Counted from the stretch's first letter, positions 1-7,363 are shown. The stretch is DNA of 9,740 nt from Pseudomonadota bacterium (GCA_022567015.1 JADFHR010000120.1:1-9740), one strand, 5' to 3'. The notes: generated from the letters alone by a model not told the origin. Program-made: numbers and translations.

Positions 1-42
1 GAACCAGTGAGGCACGCTTGAACCCTCCCGGTCAGCGACTGC

Positions 43-70
43 TTGATGCGAATAGCGCTGACGGTACATT
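43..70 (+). promoter_or_regulatory. Candidate sigma70-type promoter upstream of the chimeric gene
   Basis: TTGATG at 43-48 and TACATT at 65-70 are separated by 16 bp, and each matches the -35/-10 consensus at 4 of 6 positions. An overlapping -10 alternative, CATTAT at 67-72, gives an 18-bp spacer. This is the most AT-rich patch before the GTG start at 165, and transcription would begin about 85-90 bp upstream of that start. If the coding region is a deletion chimera, this promoter originally served the phosphoesterase gene, not the TonB gene. It is a motif match only. Confidence 0.3.
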
Positions 71-164
71 ATCATGGTTGCCGGGGCTCCCGGCGCCAAC
101 GACCGGGGGACTCGACCGGCAGCGGTTACGCCGCCGCTCCGCGCAGAAAGGGTACGCTCGCAAC

Positions 165-251
165 GTGACGTTTCGCTTCGTCCATGCCGCCGACCTGCAC
201 CTCGACAGCCCTTTCGGTGGGCTGCGGAACCTTGCGCCGGAAATCGCCGAA
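165..251 (+). pseudogene. Remnant of a YhaO/SbcD-like DNA repair exonuclease (N-terminal 29 codons)
   Basis: The segment encodes an N-terminus typical of the bacterial metallophosphoesterase family annotated as DNA repair exonuclease, YhaO or SbcD-like (AADLHLDSP followed by a GL and a LAPEIAE helix start). Full-length relatives are about 350-420 residues. Similarity stops near nt 249-255, where Pro/Ala-rich TonB linker sequence begins with no frame change. The downstream phosphoesterase body and the ATPase gene that often follows it are absent. It is either a deletion scar or the left side of an assembly join. The family assignment rests on recognising the motif by eye. Confidence 0.55.
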
Positions 252-815
252 ACACCCCCGGCACCCGCGGAACCTTCCGCCGACGCCGCCGGCGAGGCGC
301 CGCCCGCGCCACCGGCACCGGCGAAACCCCCTCCCGATACTCCGGTCGGGACGAGTCCGCCCCAGATTGAGACGTTCGTCGCTTCGGCGGCCCCGGGGGC
401 GTCCCCCGCATACCGTAGCCGGGGGGACACCCCCCTTGTCCCCCCGGTGGCGGAGGAGAAAACCGCGGCCCCCGGGGCGCGTGCGCCGGGCCTGTCCAGC
501 CGGGAGGCGGCCGGTGGCGCGAAATGGACGGTGAGCGCCGCCGGCTACACCGCCGGCGATCTGGGCAACGTCCCGCCGGTCTATCCCTACCGCGCCCGCA
601 GGAAGGAGATCGAAGGGCGCGTGGTCCTGCGCGTCCAGGTGCTGCCGGGCGGCACGGCCCGGTCGGTGGAGGTGTTGTCCAGCAGCGGGCACGCCATCCT
701 GGACAGGGCCGCCCTGAAGGCCGTGCGGGCGTGGCGCTTCGTTCCCGCCAAGCGGGGCGGCGTCCCCGTGGCCGGCGCCATCGACGTGCCGATAACCTTC
801 CGGCTCGCGGACTGA
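165..815 (+). CDS. Chimeric protein: metallophosphoesterase N-terminal stub fused to TonB-like C-terminal domain
   Basis: With a GTG start at 165 the product is 216 residues. Residues 1-29 carry FRFVHAADLHLDSP, the first strand of YhaO/SbcD-type nucleases, including its Asp and His metal ligands. The other phosphoesterase motifs (GD, GNHD, GH) are absent, so no nuclease activity is expected. Residues 30-120 are a Pro/Ala-rich linker like TonB's periplasm-spanning region. Residues about 133-216 are a TonB C-terminal domain, with YPYRAR (140-145), IEG, SSGHAILDRAAL and WRFVPAK. TonB normally passes inner-membrane energy from ExbBD to outer-membrane receptors, but needs an N-terminal membrane anchor, and neither this protein nor the other plus-strand frames encode one. 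As written it should be cytosolic and inactive as TonB. The TTG at 18 would add 49 unrecognisable residues overlapping the candidate promoter, so GTG was preferred; AGAAAGG lies about 14 nt upstream. The gene converges with ksgA, 22 bp between stops. The domain call is firm; whether the chimera is real is uncertain. Confidence 0.65.
   Translation: MTFRFVHAADLHLDSPFGGLRNLAPEIAETPPAPAEPSADAAGEAPPAPPAPAKPPPDTPVGTSPPQIETFVASAAPGASPAYRSRGDTPLVPPVAEEKTAAPGARAPGLSSREAAGGAKWTVSAAGYTAGDLGNVPPVYPYRARRKEIEGRVVLRVQVLPGGTARSVEVLSSSGHAILDRAALKAVRAWRFVPAKRGGVPVAGAIDVPITFRLAD
419..447 (+). repeat. Perfect 11-bp inverted repeat (G-run/C-run hairpin) inside the linker coding region
   Basis: CCGGGGGGACA at 419-429 is exactly complementary to TGTCCCCCCGG at 437-447, with a 7-nt loop. 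A second, smaller hairpin lies just upstream at 394-408 (CGGGGG, 3-nt loop CGT, CCCCCG). Both fall in the unstructured linker of the TonB-like protein. No T-run follows, so it is not a standard intrinsic terminator. Such homopolymer hairpins are difficult for polymerases and sequencing, which matters for trusting the reading frame here. Confidence 0.7.
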
Positions 816-837
816 TGCGGGCGGAGAGCGCGCGCGT

Positions 838-1674
838 TCAGCTCCGTTTCCCATAGGCGCGCGCCAGGGCGCAGAACTGTTCCACCGCCAGGTCCTCGGC
901 CCGCGCCGTGGGATCGATGCCCAGGCTTTCCAGGTCCAGGTCCAGGCGTTGCAGGCTTTTGCGCAGCATCTTGCGGCGCTGGCCGAAGGCGGTGGCGGTC
1001 ACCGTTTCCAGGGCGGTCCAGTCCGCCGGGGCCAGGGGCATGGGCCGCGGGGTCAGGGAAACGACCGTCGAGGCCACCTTGGGCGGCGGGGTAAAGGCCG
1101 TGTTGGCGACGTTGAACTCGCGGCGGACCGCGCACAGCCATTGGGCCATGACCGAAAGGCGGCCGAAATCCTTTGTCCCCGGACGGGCCGTGAGACGGTC
1201 GGCGACCTCTTTCTGGAACATCAGGGTGAGGCCGGCGAAGTCCGTGATCTGCTTGAGCCAGCCGATCAGCAGCGGCGTGGCCACGTTATAGGGCAGGTTG
1301 GCGACGATGCGCCGCGGGGCCGGGGCGAGGGCGGCGAGGTCGATCTCCAGCGCATCGCCTTCGACCACTTCCAGGCGCGGCCCGTAGGCGGCGGCAAGCT
1401 CTTCGAGGGCGGCGACGCAGCGCCCGTCGCGCTCCACGGCGACGACGCGGGCGGCCCCCGCCTCCAGCAGGGCGCGGGTGAGGCCGCCGGGACCGGGCCC
1501 CACCTCGATGACGGTGGCCTGCCCCAGGTCCCCGGCGGCGCGGGCGATACGGGCGCACAGGTTGAGGTCGAGCAGGAAATGCTGGCCCAGGGAACGCCGG
1601 GCGCTGAGCCTGTGGCGGGCGATCACCTCGCGCAGGGGCGGCAGCTCGGGCCGGGGGGAGGCGGGTTCGGACAC
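838..1674 (-). CDS. ksgA: 16S rRNA (adenine1518-N6/adenine1519-N6)-dimethyltransferase
   Basis: KsgA/RsmA dimethylates two adjacent adenines in the 3' terminal hairpin of 16S rRNA (A1518/A1519, E. coli numbering) using SAM, late in cytosolic 30S assembly. From the GTG at 1674 the protein has 278 residues, the usual family length. Visible motifs in order: LGQHFL (29-34), the SAM-binding EVGPGPGGLT (57-66), acidic ERD (81-83), GDA (107-109), catalytic NLPYN (126-130), FQKEVADRL (153-161), FTPPPKV (194-200) and QRRKMLRKSL (232-241) of the C-terminal domain. The same frame stays open far upstream into pdxA, but family homology begins only about residue 12, so the GTG 8 bp after the pdxA stop is the sensible start. 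It has only a weak purine patch (AGAGA). It is the last gene of the cluster. The alternative symbol is rsmA. Loss of this enzyme gives kasugamycin resistance in E. coli. Confidence 0.96.
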   Translation of the reverse strand: MSEPASPRPELPPLREVIARHRLSARRSLGQHFLLDLNLCARIARAAGDLGQATVIEVGPGPGGLTRALLEAGAARVVAVERDGRCVAALEELAAAYGPRLEVVEGDALEIDLAALAPAPRRIVANLPYNVATPLLIGWLKQITDFAGLTLMFQKEVADRLTARPGTKDFGRLSVMAQWLCAVRREFNVANTAFTPPPKVASTVVSLTPRPMPLAPADWTALETVTATAFGQRRKMLRKSLQRLDLDLESLGIDPTARAEDLAVEQFCALARAYGKRS

Positions 1675-1682
1675 CGGAGTCT

Positions 1683-2711
1683 CTAAGAATCGGCCGCCGC
1701 CCGCCGCCGCGCCATCTCGGCCGCCATCCTGAGCGCGGCGATCAGGCTCGCCTCGCTGGCCTTGCCCGAGCCGGCGATGTCGAGCGCGGTGCCGTGATCG
1801 GGCGACGTGCGCACGAACGGCAGGCCCAGGGTGACGTTGACGGCCTCGTCGAAGTCGATGGCCTTGACCGGGATCAGGGCCTGGTCGTGGTACATGCAGA
1901 TGGCGGCATCGTAGGCCTTGCGCGAACGGGCGCTGAACAGGGTATCGGGAGGCACCGGGCCGAAGGCGTCGATGCCCCTTTCGCCGAGCGCCGCCACCGC
2001 CGGCGCGATGATGTCGGCCTCCTCCGAGCCCATGGCCCCGTCCTCGCCGGCGTGGGGATTGAGTCCGGCCACCGCCAGCCGCGGCCTGGCGATGCCGAAG
2101 TCGCGGCGCAGCGCCGCCTCCGTGATGGCCGCCACCTCGACGATGCGTTCGGTATTCAGCGCCTGCACCGCGTCGCGCAGGCTCGTGTGTCCGGTCACCG
2201 GCACCGCCCGCAGCTCCGCACACGCCAGCATCATGACCGCGGCGGCGTCGCCCCCGGCAAGGGAAGCCAGGAACTCCGTGTGGCCGGGAAACGGGAACCC
2301 GGCCTCGTACAGGCAGTGTTTCTGGATGGGGTTGGTAACCACGGCCGCGGCGTCGCCGGAGCGGACAAGGGTAACGGCGCATTCGACGGCGGCGCAAACG
2401 GCTTCGGCGTTGGCCGGGTCCGGATGTCCGGGCACCGCCTCCGCGGCCAGCGGTTGAGGCAACACGGGAAGGCCCGAGGAAAAGACCGCCGCCGCGCGTT
2501 CGGGTGTTTCGACCGGCTCGATGGGCACGGCCAAGTCGAGATGCCTGGCCAGCCGCGCCAGCCGCTCGGGGTCGTCGATGGCGAAGAAACGGGGCAGGCC
2601 CTCGTCGCGGCGCAGCCACGCCTTGAGGGCAATTTCTCCACCCACGCCCGCCGGTTCGCCCATGGTCAGGGCCAGCGGTTTTTCGTCCCGCGTCGGCGCC
2701 GGGGCGATCAA
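1683..2711 (-). CDS. pdxA: 4-hydroxythreonine-4-phosphate dehydrogenase
   Basis: PdxA oxidises 4-phosphohydroxy-L-threonine with NAD(P)+; the decarboxylated product condenses with deoxyxylulose 5-phosphate (PdxJ) to make pyridoxine 5'-phosphate, in the DXP-dependent vitamin B6 pathway. It is a cytosolic, metal-dependent homodimer. The 342-residue product carries GEPAGVGGEI (18-27), VTNPIQK (125-131), PGHTEF (142-147), VTGHTS (172-177), GLNPHAGEDG (216-225), CMYHDQ (272-277) and TSPDHGTALDIAGSGKA (302-318). H175, H220 and H275 match the three metal-ligand histidines known in E. coli PdxA. The start is TTG at 2711, overlapping the surA TGA as TTGA. The first ATG (codon 17) would remove the beta strand before the GEPAG loop, so TTG is preferred. 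A GTGAGAA stretch just upstream may act as ribosome-binding sequence. The overlap suggests translational coupling to surA. The enzyme has no known link to LPS transport; the linkage is simply a conserved operon, as in E. coli. Confidence 0.95.
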   Translation of the reverse strand: MIAPAPTRDEKPLALTMGEPAGVGGEIALKAWLRRDEGLPRFFAIDDPERLARLARHLDLAVPIEPVETPERAAAVFSSGLPVLPQPLAAEAVPGHPDPANAEAVCAAVECAVTLVRSGDAAAVVTNPIQKHCLYEAGFPFPGHTEFLASLAGGDAAAVMMLACAELRAVPVTGHTSLRDAVQALNTERIVEVAAITEAALRRDFGIARPRLAVAGLNPHAGEDGAMGSEEADIIAPAVAALGERGIDAFGPVPPDTLFSARSRKAYDAAICMYHDQALIPVKAIDFDEAVNVTLGLPFVRTSPDHGTALDIAGSGKASEASLIAALRMAAEMARRRAAADS

Positions 2712-3967
2712 TTTCTCACATCCACGAACGCCGCGCGCCTGAGGTCGCGAAGATATCGCCGCGCCGCGATGTTCAGGCGCTGATCCATCAGCATCCCTGC
2801 GACTTTTTGCCGGGCGGTAATGTCCGAGCCTTCCTGTTCACGTTCGCAAATCATGAGGACGATGATGCCGTCGTCCTTGCGGATGGGCCGACTGGCCTTG
2901 CGGTCGGGCAAGCCCTTGACCACCGCCTTCAATGCGCGGGGCAGCTTGCTGATCTTGATCTTCCCCAGGCTGCCCGAAAGCGGCGAGCCCGTTTCCTTGC
3001 CCAGCCGCTCCATATCCGCACAACTGCGCGCCTGTTGGGCCAGGGTCTTGGCCCGTTCCGTTTGCCGGTCCACCACGGCCTGGCCGGCCTTGGGCGGCAG
3101 GGGCAGGAAAAGCTGGTGCAGGGCGACGGTCACCTCGCCCGTATCCAACCCCGGATCGGCGCGGCGGTCGATCAGCAGAAGGACATAATAGCCGTCCTCG
3201 GTCTTGATCGGCTTGGACATCTGCCCCGGCCGCATCCTGACCAGCGCGGCGTCGACTTCGGTGGCCAGTTGACCTTGCTTGATCCATCCCAGGTCCCCGC
3301 CCACGGCGGCGGAAGCGCTTTGCGAGAAGTTGCGGGCCAGGGTCCGAAAGTTGGCGCCCGACTCCAGTTGCTGCACCAGGCGCTCGGCGAGGAGGCGGGT
3401 TTTCTGTTCGTTTTCCGCTTCGTCTACCGGGAGAAAAATTTCCACCACCCGGTGTTCGGGCTTTCCCTTGTTGGCTTCGATCTGGGCCAGCATCTCGTCG
3501 ATCTCGTCTTCGCCGACCTGTATCTGGATACGCAGCCTGCGGTTCACCGCCTTGGCCCACACGATCTCGGCTTCGATCTGGTCGATCAACACCGCCATGT
3601 CGATGCCTTTGCGTCTCAGGAAGGGAGGCAGGCCACCAAGAGGCAGGCTGTTCTGCCGCTCGATCCTCTCCAGGGCCCGGTCGATGTCTTTTTTCGACGC
3701 CCGGATGCTCAGTCGCCTCGCCTCTTGAAGCTTGAGCTTGTCGTCGATGAGAGTGCGCAGCACCTGCGGCGCCAGACGGCGCCGGGCCTCGGCCTTGTTG
3801 CTCACCCGCGAGGACGCCAACAGCAGCGACAGCCGCGCGTTGAGGTCATAGGCGGAAATGATGTCGTCGTTGACCACCGCCGCGATACGCAGCGAATTCT
3901 GCGCCCCGGCGCCGCCGCCAAGGAGCAGCGCCGCCAGCAGTAGCGATCGCCCTAACACCAACCTCAT
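2708..3967 (-). CDS. surA: Periplasmic chaperone and peptidyl-prolyl isomerase SurA
   Basis: SurA binds unfolded outer-membrane proteins in the periplasm and delivers them to the BAM complex; LptD is one of its most dependent clients. The 419-residue protein begins with MRLVLGRSLLLAALLLGGGA, a signal peptide likely cut after AGA (residue 22). The N-terminal chaperone region follows (about 26-165: AAVVNDDIISAYDL, then a helical segment with a TLIDDKLKLQEA motif). A parvulin domain spans about 172-268 (HRVVEIFLP, NFSQSASAAVGGDLGW, MRPGQMSKPIKTEDGYYVLLL). A second, degenerate parvulin-like stretch at about 280-376 lacks GGDLGW, and the basic C-terminal tail resembles the SurA C-terminal helix. 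E. coli SurA is 428 residues with two parvulin domains, the first also poorly active. The ATG start gives a proper signal sequence, but no good Shine-Dalgarno is seen. It lies 111 bp downstream of lptD and overlaps pdxA by 4 bp. Confidence 0.93.
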   Translation of the reverse strand: MRLVLGRSLLLAALLLGGGAGAQNSLRIAAVVNDDIISAYDLNARLSLLLASSRVSNKAEARRRLAPQVLRTLIDDKLKLQEARRLSIRASKKDIDRALERIERQNSLPLGGLPPFLRRKGIDMAVLIDQIEAEIVWAKAVNRRLRIQIQVGEDEIDEMLAQIEANKGKPEHRVVEIFLPVDEAENEQKTRLLAERLVQQLESGANFRTLARNFSQSASAAVGGDLGWIKQGQLATEVDAALVRMRPGQMSKPIKTEDGYYVLLLIDRRADPGLDTGEVTVALHQLFLPLPPKAGQAVVDRQTERAKTLAQQARSCADMERLGKETGSPLSGSLGKIKISKLPRALKAVVKGLPDRKASRPIRKDDGIIVLMICEREQEGSDITARQKVAGMLMDQRLNIAARRYLRDLRRAAFVDVRN

Positions 3968-4011
3968 GATCGTGCCGGCCGCAACGTCGATGGTGACGGA
4001 TAAAGACCGTC

Positions 4012-4053
4012 ATGATACGCCCGGTAGGGGGCGCCGCGCAAATCGGGTATCAT
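4012..4053 (-). promoter_or_regulatory. Possible internal promoter for surA-pdxA-ksgA, within an inverted repeat
   Basis: On the minus strand TTGCGC (4036-4041) and TATCAT (4012-4017) form a -35/-10 pair with an 18-bp spacer; the -10 matches 5 of 6 consensus bases, the -35 only 3 of 6. Initiation would be about 40 bp before the surA ATG. The -10 box is also one arm of a perfect 7-bp inverted repeat, ATGATAC (4012-4018) and GTATCAT (4047-4053), 28 bp apart. The 111-bp lptD-surA gap is the only substantial one in the cluster. Motif evidence only. Confidence 0.3.
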
Positions 4054-4078
4054 ATTGCCACCGGCCCCTTTCGCACCG

Positions 4079-6247
4079 TTATTGGGTGCGTGTGACGCCA
4101 GTTTGCAGTTCGCCGATGGTCTTGAACAGGACGCGGAAGATAATGGCGTCCGTCGGTTCCAGATCGCGGTCTTCGAAGAACGTGCGGGTGGCGGTGGTCG
4201 AGAACGTACAGCACTCGTTCTCGAAGGTCAGGTTGAGCCCAAGCGAGCGCATCTCGCCGGCAGTGACGTCGCGGACGCCGAAGACGCGGCTTCGCCAGTA
4301 CCGGGTGATCTGCGAACCCAGCGCCATGGCGATTTCCTCGCGCCCGGTGAATTCGCTGCCTTCCTGGCGGTCGAAAAAGACATAGTTGATGTTGACGTTA
4401 AGCGCCGGCAGGCCCGCCGACAGACCAATCTCGTGGCGCCGGGGGTCGAAGTTTTCCTTGCTCAGGCGGGTGCGATAGAGAAGGTCCACGTTCTTGCCGG
4501 GAGAGATGTGGACCTTGCCCACGATATCGGAGAAATTTTCCTCGAGGCCCGACCCTTTGGCAAAGGTATCGTCCGCGCGGACCCGGAAGCTTTGTCCCAC
4601 CAATACGGTGGTGTTGCCGCCCTCGCGCCCGAAAACGCCCCACCTGAGCCCGTAGTTCACGCGCGGCCCGCTCTCCACCCGGTCCAGACCGGTGAACCGG
4701 TTCGGGCTGAACAGATTGGTGTCGTCGAACACGAAGTCCACGCTGTCCTCGTTGGGGATTTCGTCCGGGTTGCCGCCGAAGGGCTCGGCGATGATCGAGG
4801 CGATGGGTTCGACGATCTGGTAGAAGGTTCCGCCGTCGCGCACGAACGGGTGACGCCAGTCGAGCGCCACCTGCGGCCGGAAGCGTCCCGTGACGCCGGA
4901 GAAATTGCTCTGGCCGCCGGGCCGGCTTACGCTGTTCACGTGATAGAGATCCCCCCTGAGCGACGCCGATAGGGCATACGCGCTGCCCCACCGCCCCACA
5001 TGGTGCAACTGCCACCCGGCGTTCACGGACAGGCGGCGCGTATCCGTCCCCTCGTTGCGGGTGAGCGCCAACAGGTTGACGTCGAGACTGGTCCGTCCGC
5101 CAAAGCGATCCGCCTCCCCCACATGGTTGAAGTCGAGCAAGGGAAGGACCAGGGGGGTCCGTCCGGGGTCGTCGTCCACGCGCAGCCCCTGGAAGGCGAA
5201 GGCGTTGGCGGACATGTAGTTGCGGTTGCGGAAGCCCTCGGCGAACAGGCGGGTGGTCAACGTGTTGTCGAACCCGAAAAGGGTGGGGCCCAACCCGAAT
5301 CCGTAGCGCCGCAGATAGGTATCGTCGGTGGTGCGGTTGACGTCGAAACCCCAACGCCAGGTCTCATCGAGGTCGAATCGCCCCTTGCTGAAGATGTGCC
5401 CGCGCACATCATCCTCCGAATCCGCGGTGATGCTGGCCTCCACTTGAAGCTCGCCGTCGCGCAGGCGCTGGCGGTATTCGGCCGCCAGCACGGGCCCCTC
5501 TTCGGTGGTCAGCATGGGGATGAGCGTCAGGCCCTTGTCGGGGGCGATGTCGACGTAATACGGCACCCGCACCACGACACCCAGGTCCGACGAGGTGCCG
5601 ATGCTCGGCGTGAGGAAGCCGGTACGCCGGTTCACGGTCGGATCCGGGTGCAGAAGATACGGCGTATAGGCGACCGGTATCCCCCACAGCTCCAGCCAGG
5701 CGTCGCGGTACTCCACGGTCCGTTCGTTCTTGTCGTGGATCACCTTGACCGCCCTGATCTGCCAAAGCGGGGGGCGGGTCGGGTCTACGATGCACAGACG
5801 GCACGGGGAATAGACGGCGTTGCGCAACTCTATGATCCTGGCGTCCGAGCGCCGGGCGCCGCTGGCCGCGAAGCGGGAGCCGTCGGTGAAAATGAGGCCC
5901 AGGTCTTCGATGATGCCGTCCTTTAAGTCCCCCGACAGTTCCATGTACCGGGCGAACAGCACTTCGCCGTCGATCTCCAGCAACGTGACGTTGCCCGACG
6001 CGGTAAGCACGTCCGCTTTCTCGTCGTAGGTGATGGAATCGGCCATCAGCACGCGGTCGGCCTGGGATACCTCCACATTGCCGCTGGCCGTGATGACGCC
6101 CAGCTCGCGGTCGTAGACAACCTTGTCGGCGGTCAGCAGGATGGGAATGTCTTCACGCAGACCTTCGGGTGCCTCGGCCGCTCCCCCCGGCCCCCCAGCG
6201 GCCAGCAGCCAGCACACGCCTACTACGCCTACCAGAAACCTCCCCAT
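4079..6247 (-). CDS. lptD: Outer-membrane LPS-assembly protein LptD
   Basis: LptD (Imp/OstA) is the beta-barrel that, plugged by the lipoprotein LptE, inserts LPS into the outer leaflet of the outer membrane. The 722-residue product has a signal peptide (about 1-25, cut near GAAEA), then an OstA/LptA-like jellyroll (about 35-135: LLTADKVVYDRELGVITASG, VLMADSITYDEKADVLTASG). The LptD barrel follows (AVYSPCRLC at 145-152, WGIPVAYTPYLLHPDP at 188-203, NRRTGFLTPSIG). It ends in repeated beta strands and a terminal strand reaching VTRTQ. The mature protein has four cysteines, C149, C152, C679 and C680, in line with the disulfide-controlled maturation known from E. coli. The ATG at 6247, 6 bp after lptG, was chosen because it gives the signal peptide; its ribosome-binding sequence is weak. 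SurA, encoded next, is its folding chaperone, and LptF/LptG just upstream feed the same route. LptE is not in the window. Confidence 0.95.
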   Translation of the reverse strand: MGRFLVGVVGVCWLLAAGGPGGAAEAPEGLREDIPILLTADKVVYDRELGVITASGNVEVSQADRVLMADSITYDEKADVLTASGNVTLLEIDGEVLFARYMELSGDLKDGIIEDLGLIFTDGSRFAASGARRSDARIIELRNAVYSPCRLCIVDPTRPPLWQIRAVKVIHDKNERTVEYRDAWLELWGIPVAYTPYLLHPDPTVNRRTGFLTPSIGTSSDLGVVVRVPYYVDIAPDKGLTLIPMLTTEEGPVLAAEYRQRLRDGELQVEASITADSEDDVRGHIFSKGRFDLDETWRWGFDVNRTTDDTYLRRYGFGLGPTLFGFDNTLTTRLFAEGFRNRNYMSANAFAFQGLRVDDDPGRTPLVLPLLDFNHVGEADRFGGRTSLDVNLLALTRNEGTDTRRLSVNAGWQLHHVGRWGSAYALSASLRGDLYHVNSVSRPGGQSNFSGVTGRFRPQVALDWRHPFVRDGGTFYQIVEPIASIIAEPFGGNPDEIPNEDSVDFVFDDTNLFSPNRFTGLDRVESGPRVNYGLRWGVFGREGGNTTVLVGQSFRVRADDTFAKGSGLEENFSDIVGKVHISPGKNVDLLYRTRLSKENFDPRRHEIGLSAGLPALNVNINYVFFDRQEGSEFTGREEIAMALGSQITRYWRSRVFGVRDVTAGEMRSLGLNLTFENECCTFSTTATRTFFEDRDLEPTDAIIFRVLFKTIGELQTGVTRTQ

Positions 6248-6253
6248 GATGCT

Positions 6254-7354
6254 CTAACCATCTTCGAGATGCAGCAACATGGCAAGCCCCAGCAGCATGG
6301 TGACGCCCGAAGGCGTCCACGCCGCCAGGGCAATAGGAATACTATCCGAAAGTCCGAGGGCGAACACCACGTCGGAAAAAAAGTAGAGGACGAAGCCGGT
6401 GAGCACGCCGCCGGCGATGATGAAGGTGGTCCCGCCGCGCCGCGCGTGCCGCAAGGTAAAGGTGGCGGCGATGAGAACCATGGCGCAAAACAGCACCGGA
6501 TCGGCCAGCAGCGTGTACCAGTACAGCCGATGCCTGACGGCGGAAAAGCCCGCTTTTTCCAGGGTCTTGATGAAATCCGGGAGATCCCAGAAAGACATGG
6601 TTTCCGGCGGCGCGAAGCTGTCTTGGATCTTGCTGAGCGTCAGGTCGGTCTCCAGCCAGGACTCCTTTTTGAATTGCGGCGGTTTCTCCGGGTTGTACAC
6701 CCAGACATCGCGCATGTACCAGAAACCGTCCTCAAGGCGCGCATACTCGGCGTCAATGCGCTCGGCGAAATGGTCGGCTCCCTTGTAAATGAACACGGTG
6801 ACGTCGCGCAGCTCCACGTCGTCGCCCTGTTGCAGGACATGGCGGGCGTGCACCACGGCCTGGCCGGATTTGTTGGCCTGGCGCAACCACAGGCCGGATG
6901 CGGACAGGGCCAGAAAGCTTGCCTGGCCTTTCAAACGCACCGCCTCCAGGCGCTCGTAGCGCGCCAGGGTGGCCGAGGCCAGGGGGTTGAACACGGTAAT
7001 CTTGAGCACGCCCAAGAGAAAAGCGATCACCAGCACCGGCAGGAGGAACTGCCATGCCGATACGCCGGCGGCCCGGGTGACCATCAACTCGTGGTTCCGC
7101 GTCAGCCGCCAGAACGTTGCCATGCCGCCGAACAGGACGGCGAAGCGAAAGGTCTGCTGCCCCATGTGGGGAAGCTTCAGCAACGCCATCTCAAACACCA
7201 TGGCGAAGCTGATCTCGGAGCGCGCGACCGATCGGCGCAACAACTCGATGGTGTCGAACAGCAGGATCAGCAGCATGAAGATCCCGAACAGCACCACGAA
7301 GCTGACCAGGAAGTGGCGGCCGATGTAGAGCGAAAGCGTGAGGGAAAGGCGCAC
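6254..7354 (-). CDS. lptG: LPS export ABC transporter permease LptG
   Basis: LptG pairs with LptF and the ATPase LptB to extract LPS from the inner membrane and push it onto the LptC-LptA bridge. The 366-residue protein shows the YjgP/YjgQ plan: membrane segments near 16-33, 66-84 and 101-121, a periplasmic beta-jellyroll (about 130-270), then three more near 280-300, 309-328 and 338-361. Diagnostic stretches are NHELMVTRAAGVS (87-99, the cytoplasmic coupling region facing LptB), SFWDLPDFIKTLEKAGF (254-270) and HRLYWYTLLADPV (275-287). The start is GTG at 7354, supported by GGAGGG (minus strand, 7364-7369) 9 nt upstream, the best ribosome-binding site in the cluster. It begins 22 bp after lptF and ends 6 bp before lptD, so co-transcription is very likely. 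It is told from LptF by the SFWDLPDFI motif and its order in the operon. Confidence 0.95.
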   Translation of the reverse strand: MRLSLTLSLYIGRHFLVSFVVLFGIFMLLILLFDTIELLRRSVARSEISFAMVFEMALLKLPHMGQQTFRFAVLFGGMATFWRLTRNHELMVTRAAGVSAWQFLLPVLVIAFLLGVLKITVFNPLASATLARYERLEAVRLKGQASFLALSASGLWLRQANKSGQAVVHARHVLQQGDDVELRDVTVFIYKGADHFAERIDAEYARLEDGFWYMRDVWVYNPEKPPQFKKESWLETDLTLSKIQDSFAPPETMSFWDLPDFIKTLEKAGFSAVRHRLYWYTLLADPVLFCAMVLIAATFTLRHARRGGTTFIIAGGVLTGFVLYFFSDVVFALGLSDSIPIALAAWTPSGVTMLLGLAMLLHLEDG

Positions 7355-7363
7355 GGGTGTTTG

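Noticed and set aside
18..164. Upstream TTG start giving a 49-residue N-terminal extension of the chimeric protein
   Set aside because: The extension has no recognisable sequence and overlaps the best promoter candidate, while the GTG at 165 gives exactly the expected phosphoesterase N-terminus.
822..849. CGGAG (822-826) and CTCCG (842-846) followed by TTT as a terminator between the convergent genes
   Set aside because: The 5-bp stem with a 15-nt loop and only three T is too weak to call in such GC-rich DNA.
1675..2619. Long minus-strand open frame extending ksgA upstream to 593 codons
   Set aside because: The extra part is arginine/glycine-rich out-of-frame translation of pdxA, whose own frame has clear motifs.
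1794..3943. Long plus-strand open frames opposite pdxA and surA
   Set aside because: They are antisense shadows caused by high GC; the proteins are low-complexity and the minus-strand genes have convincing family motifs.
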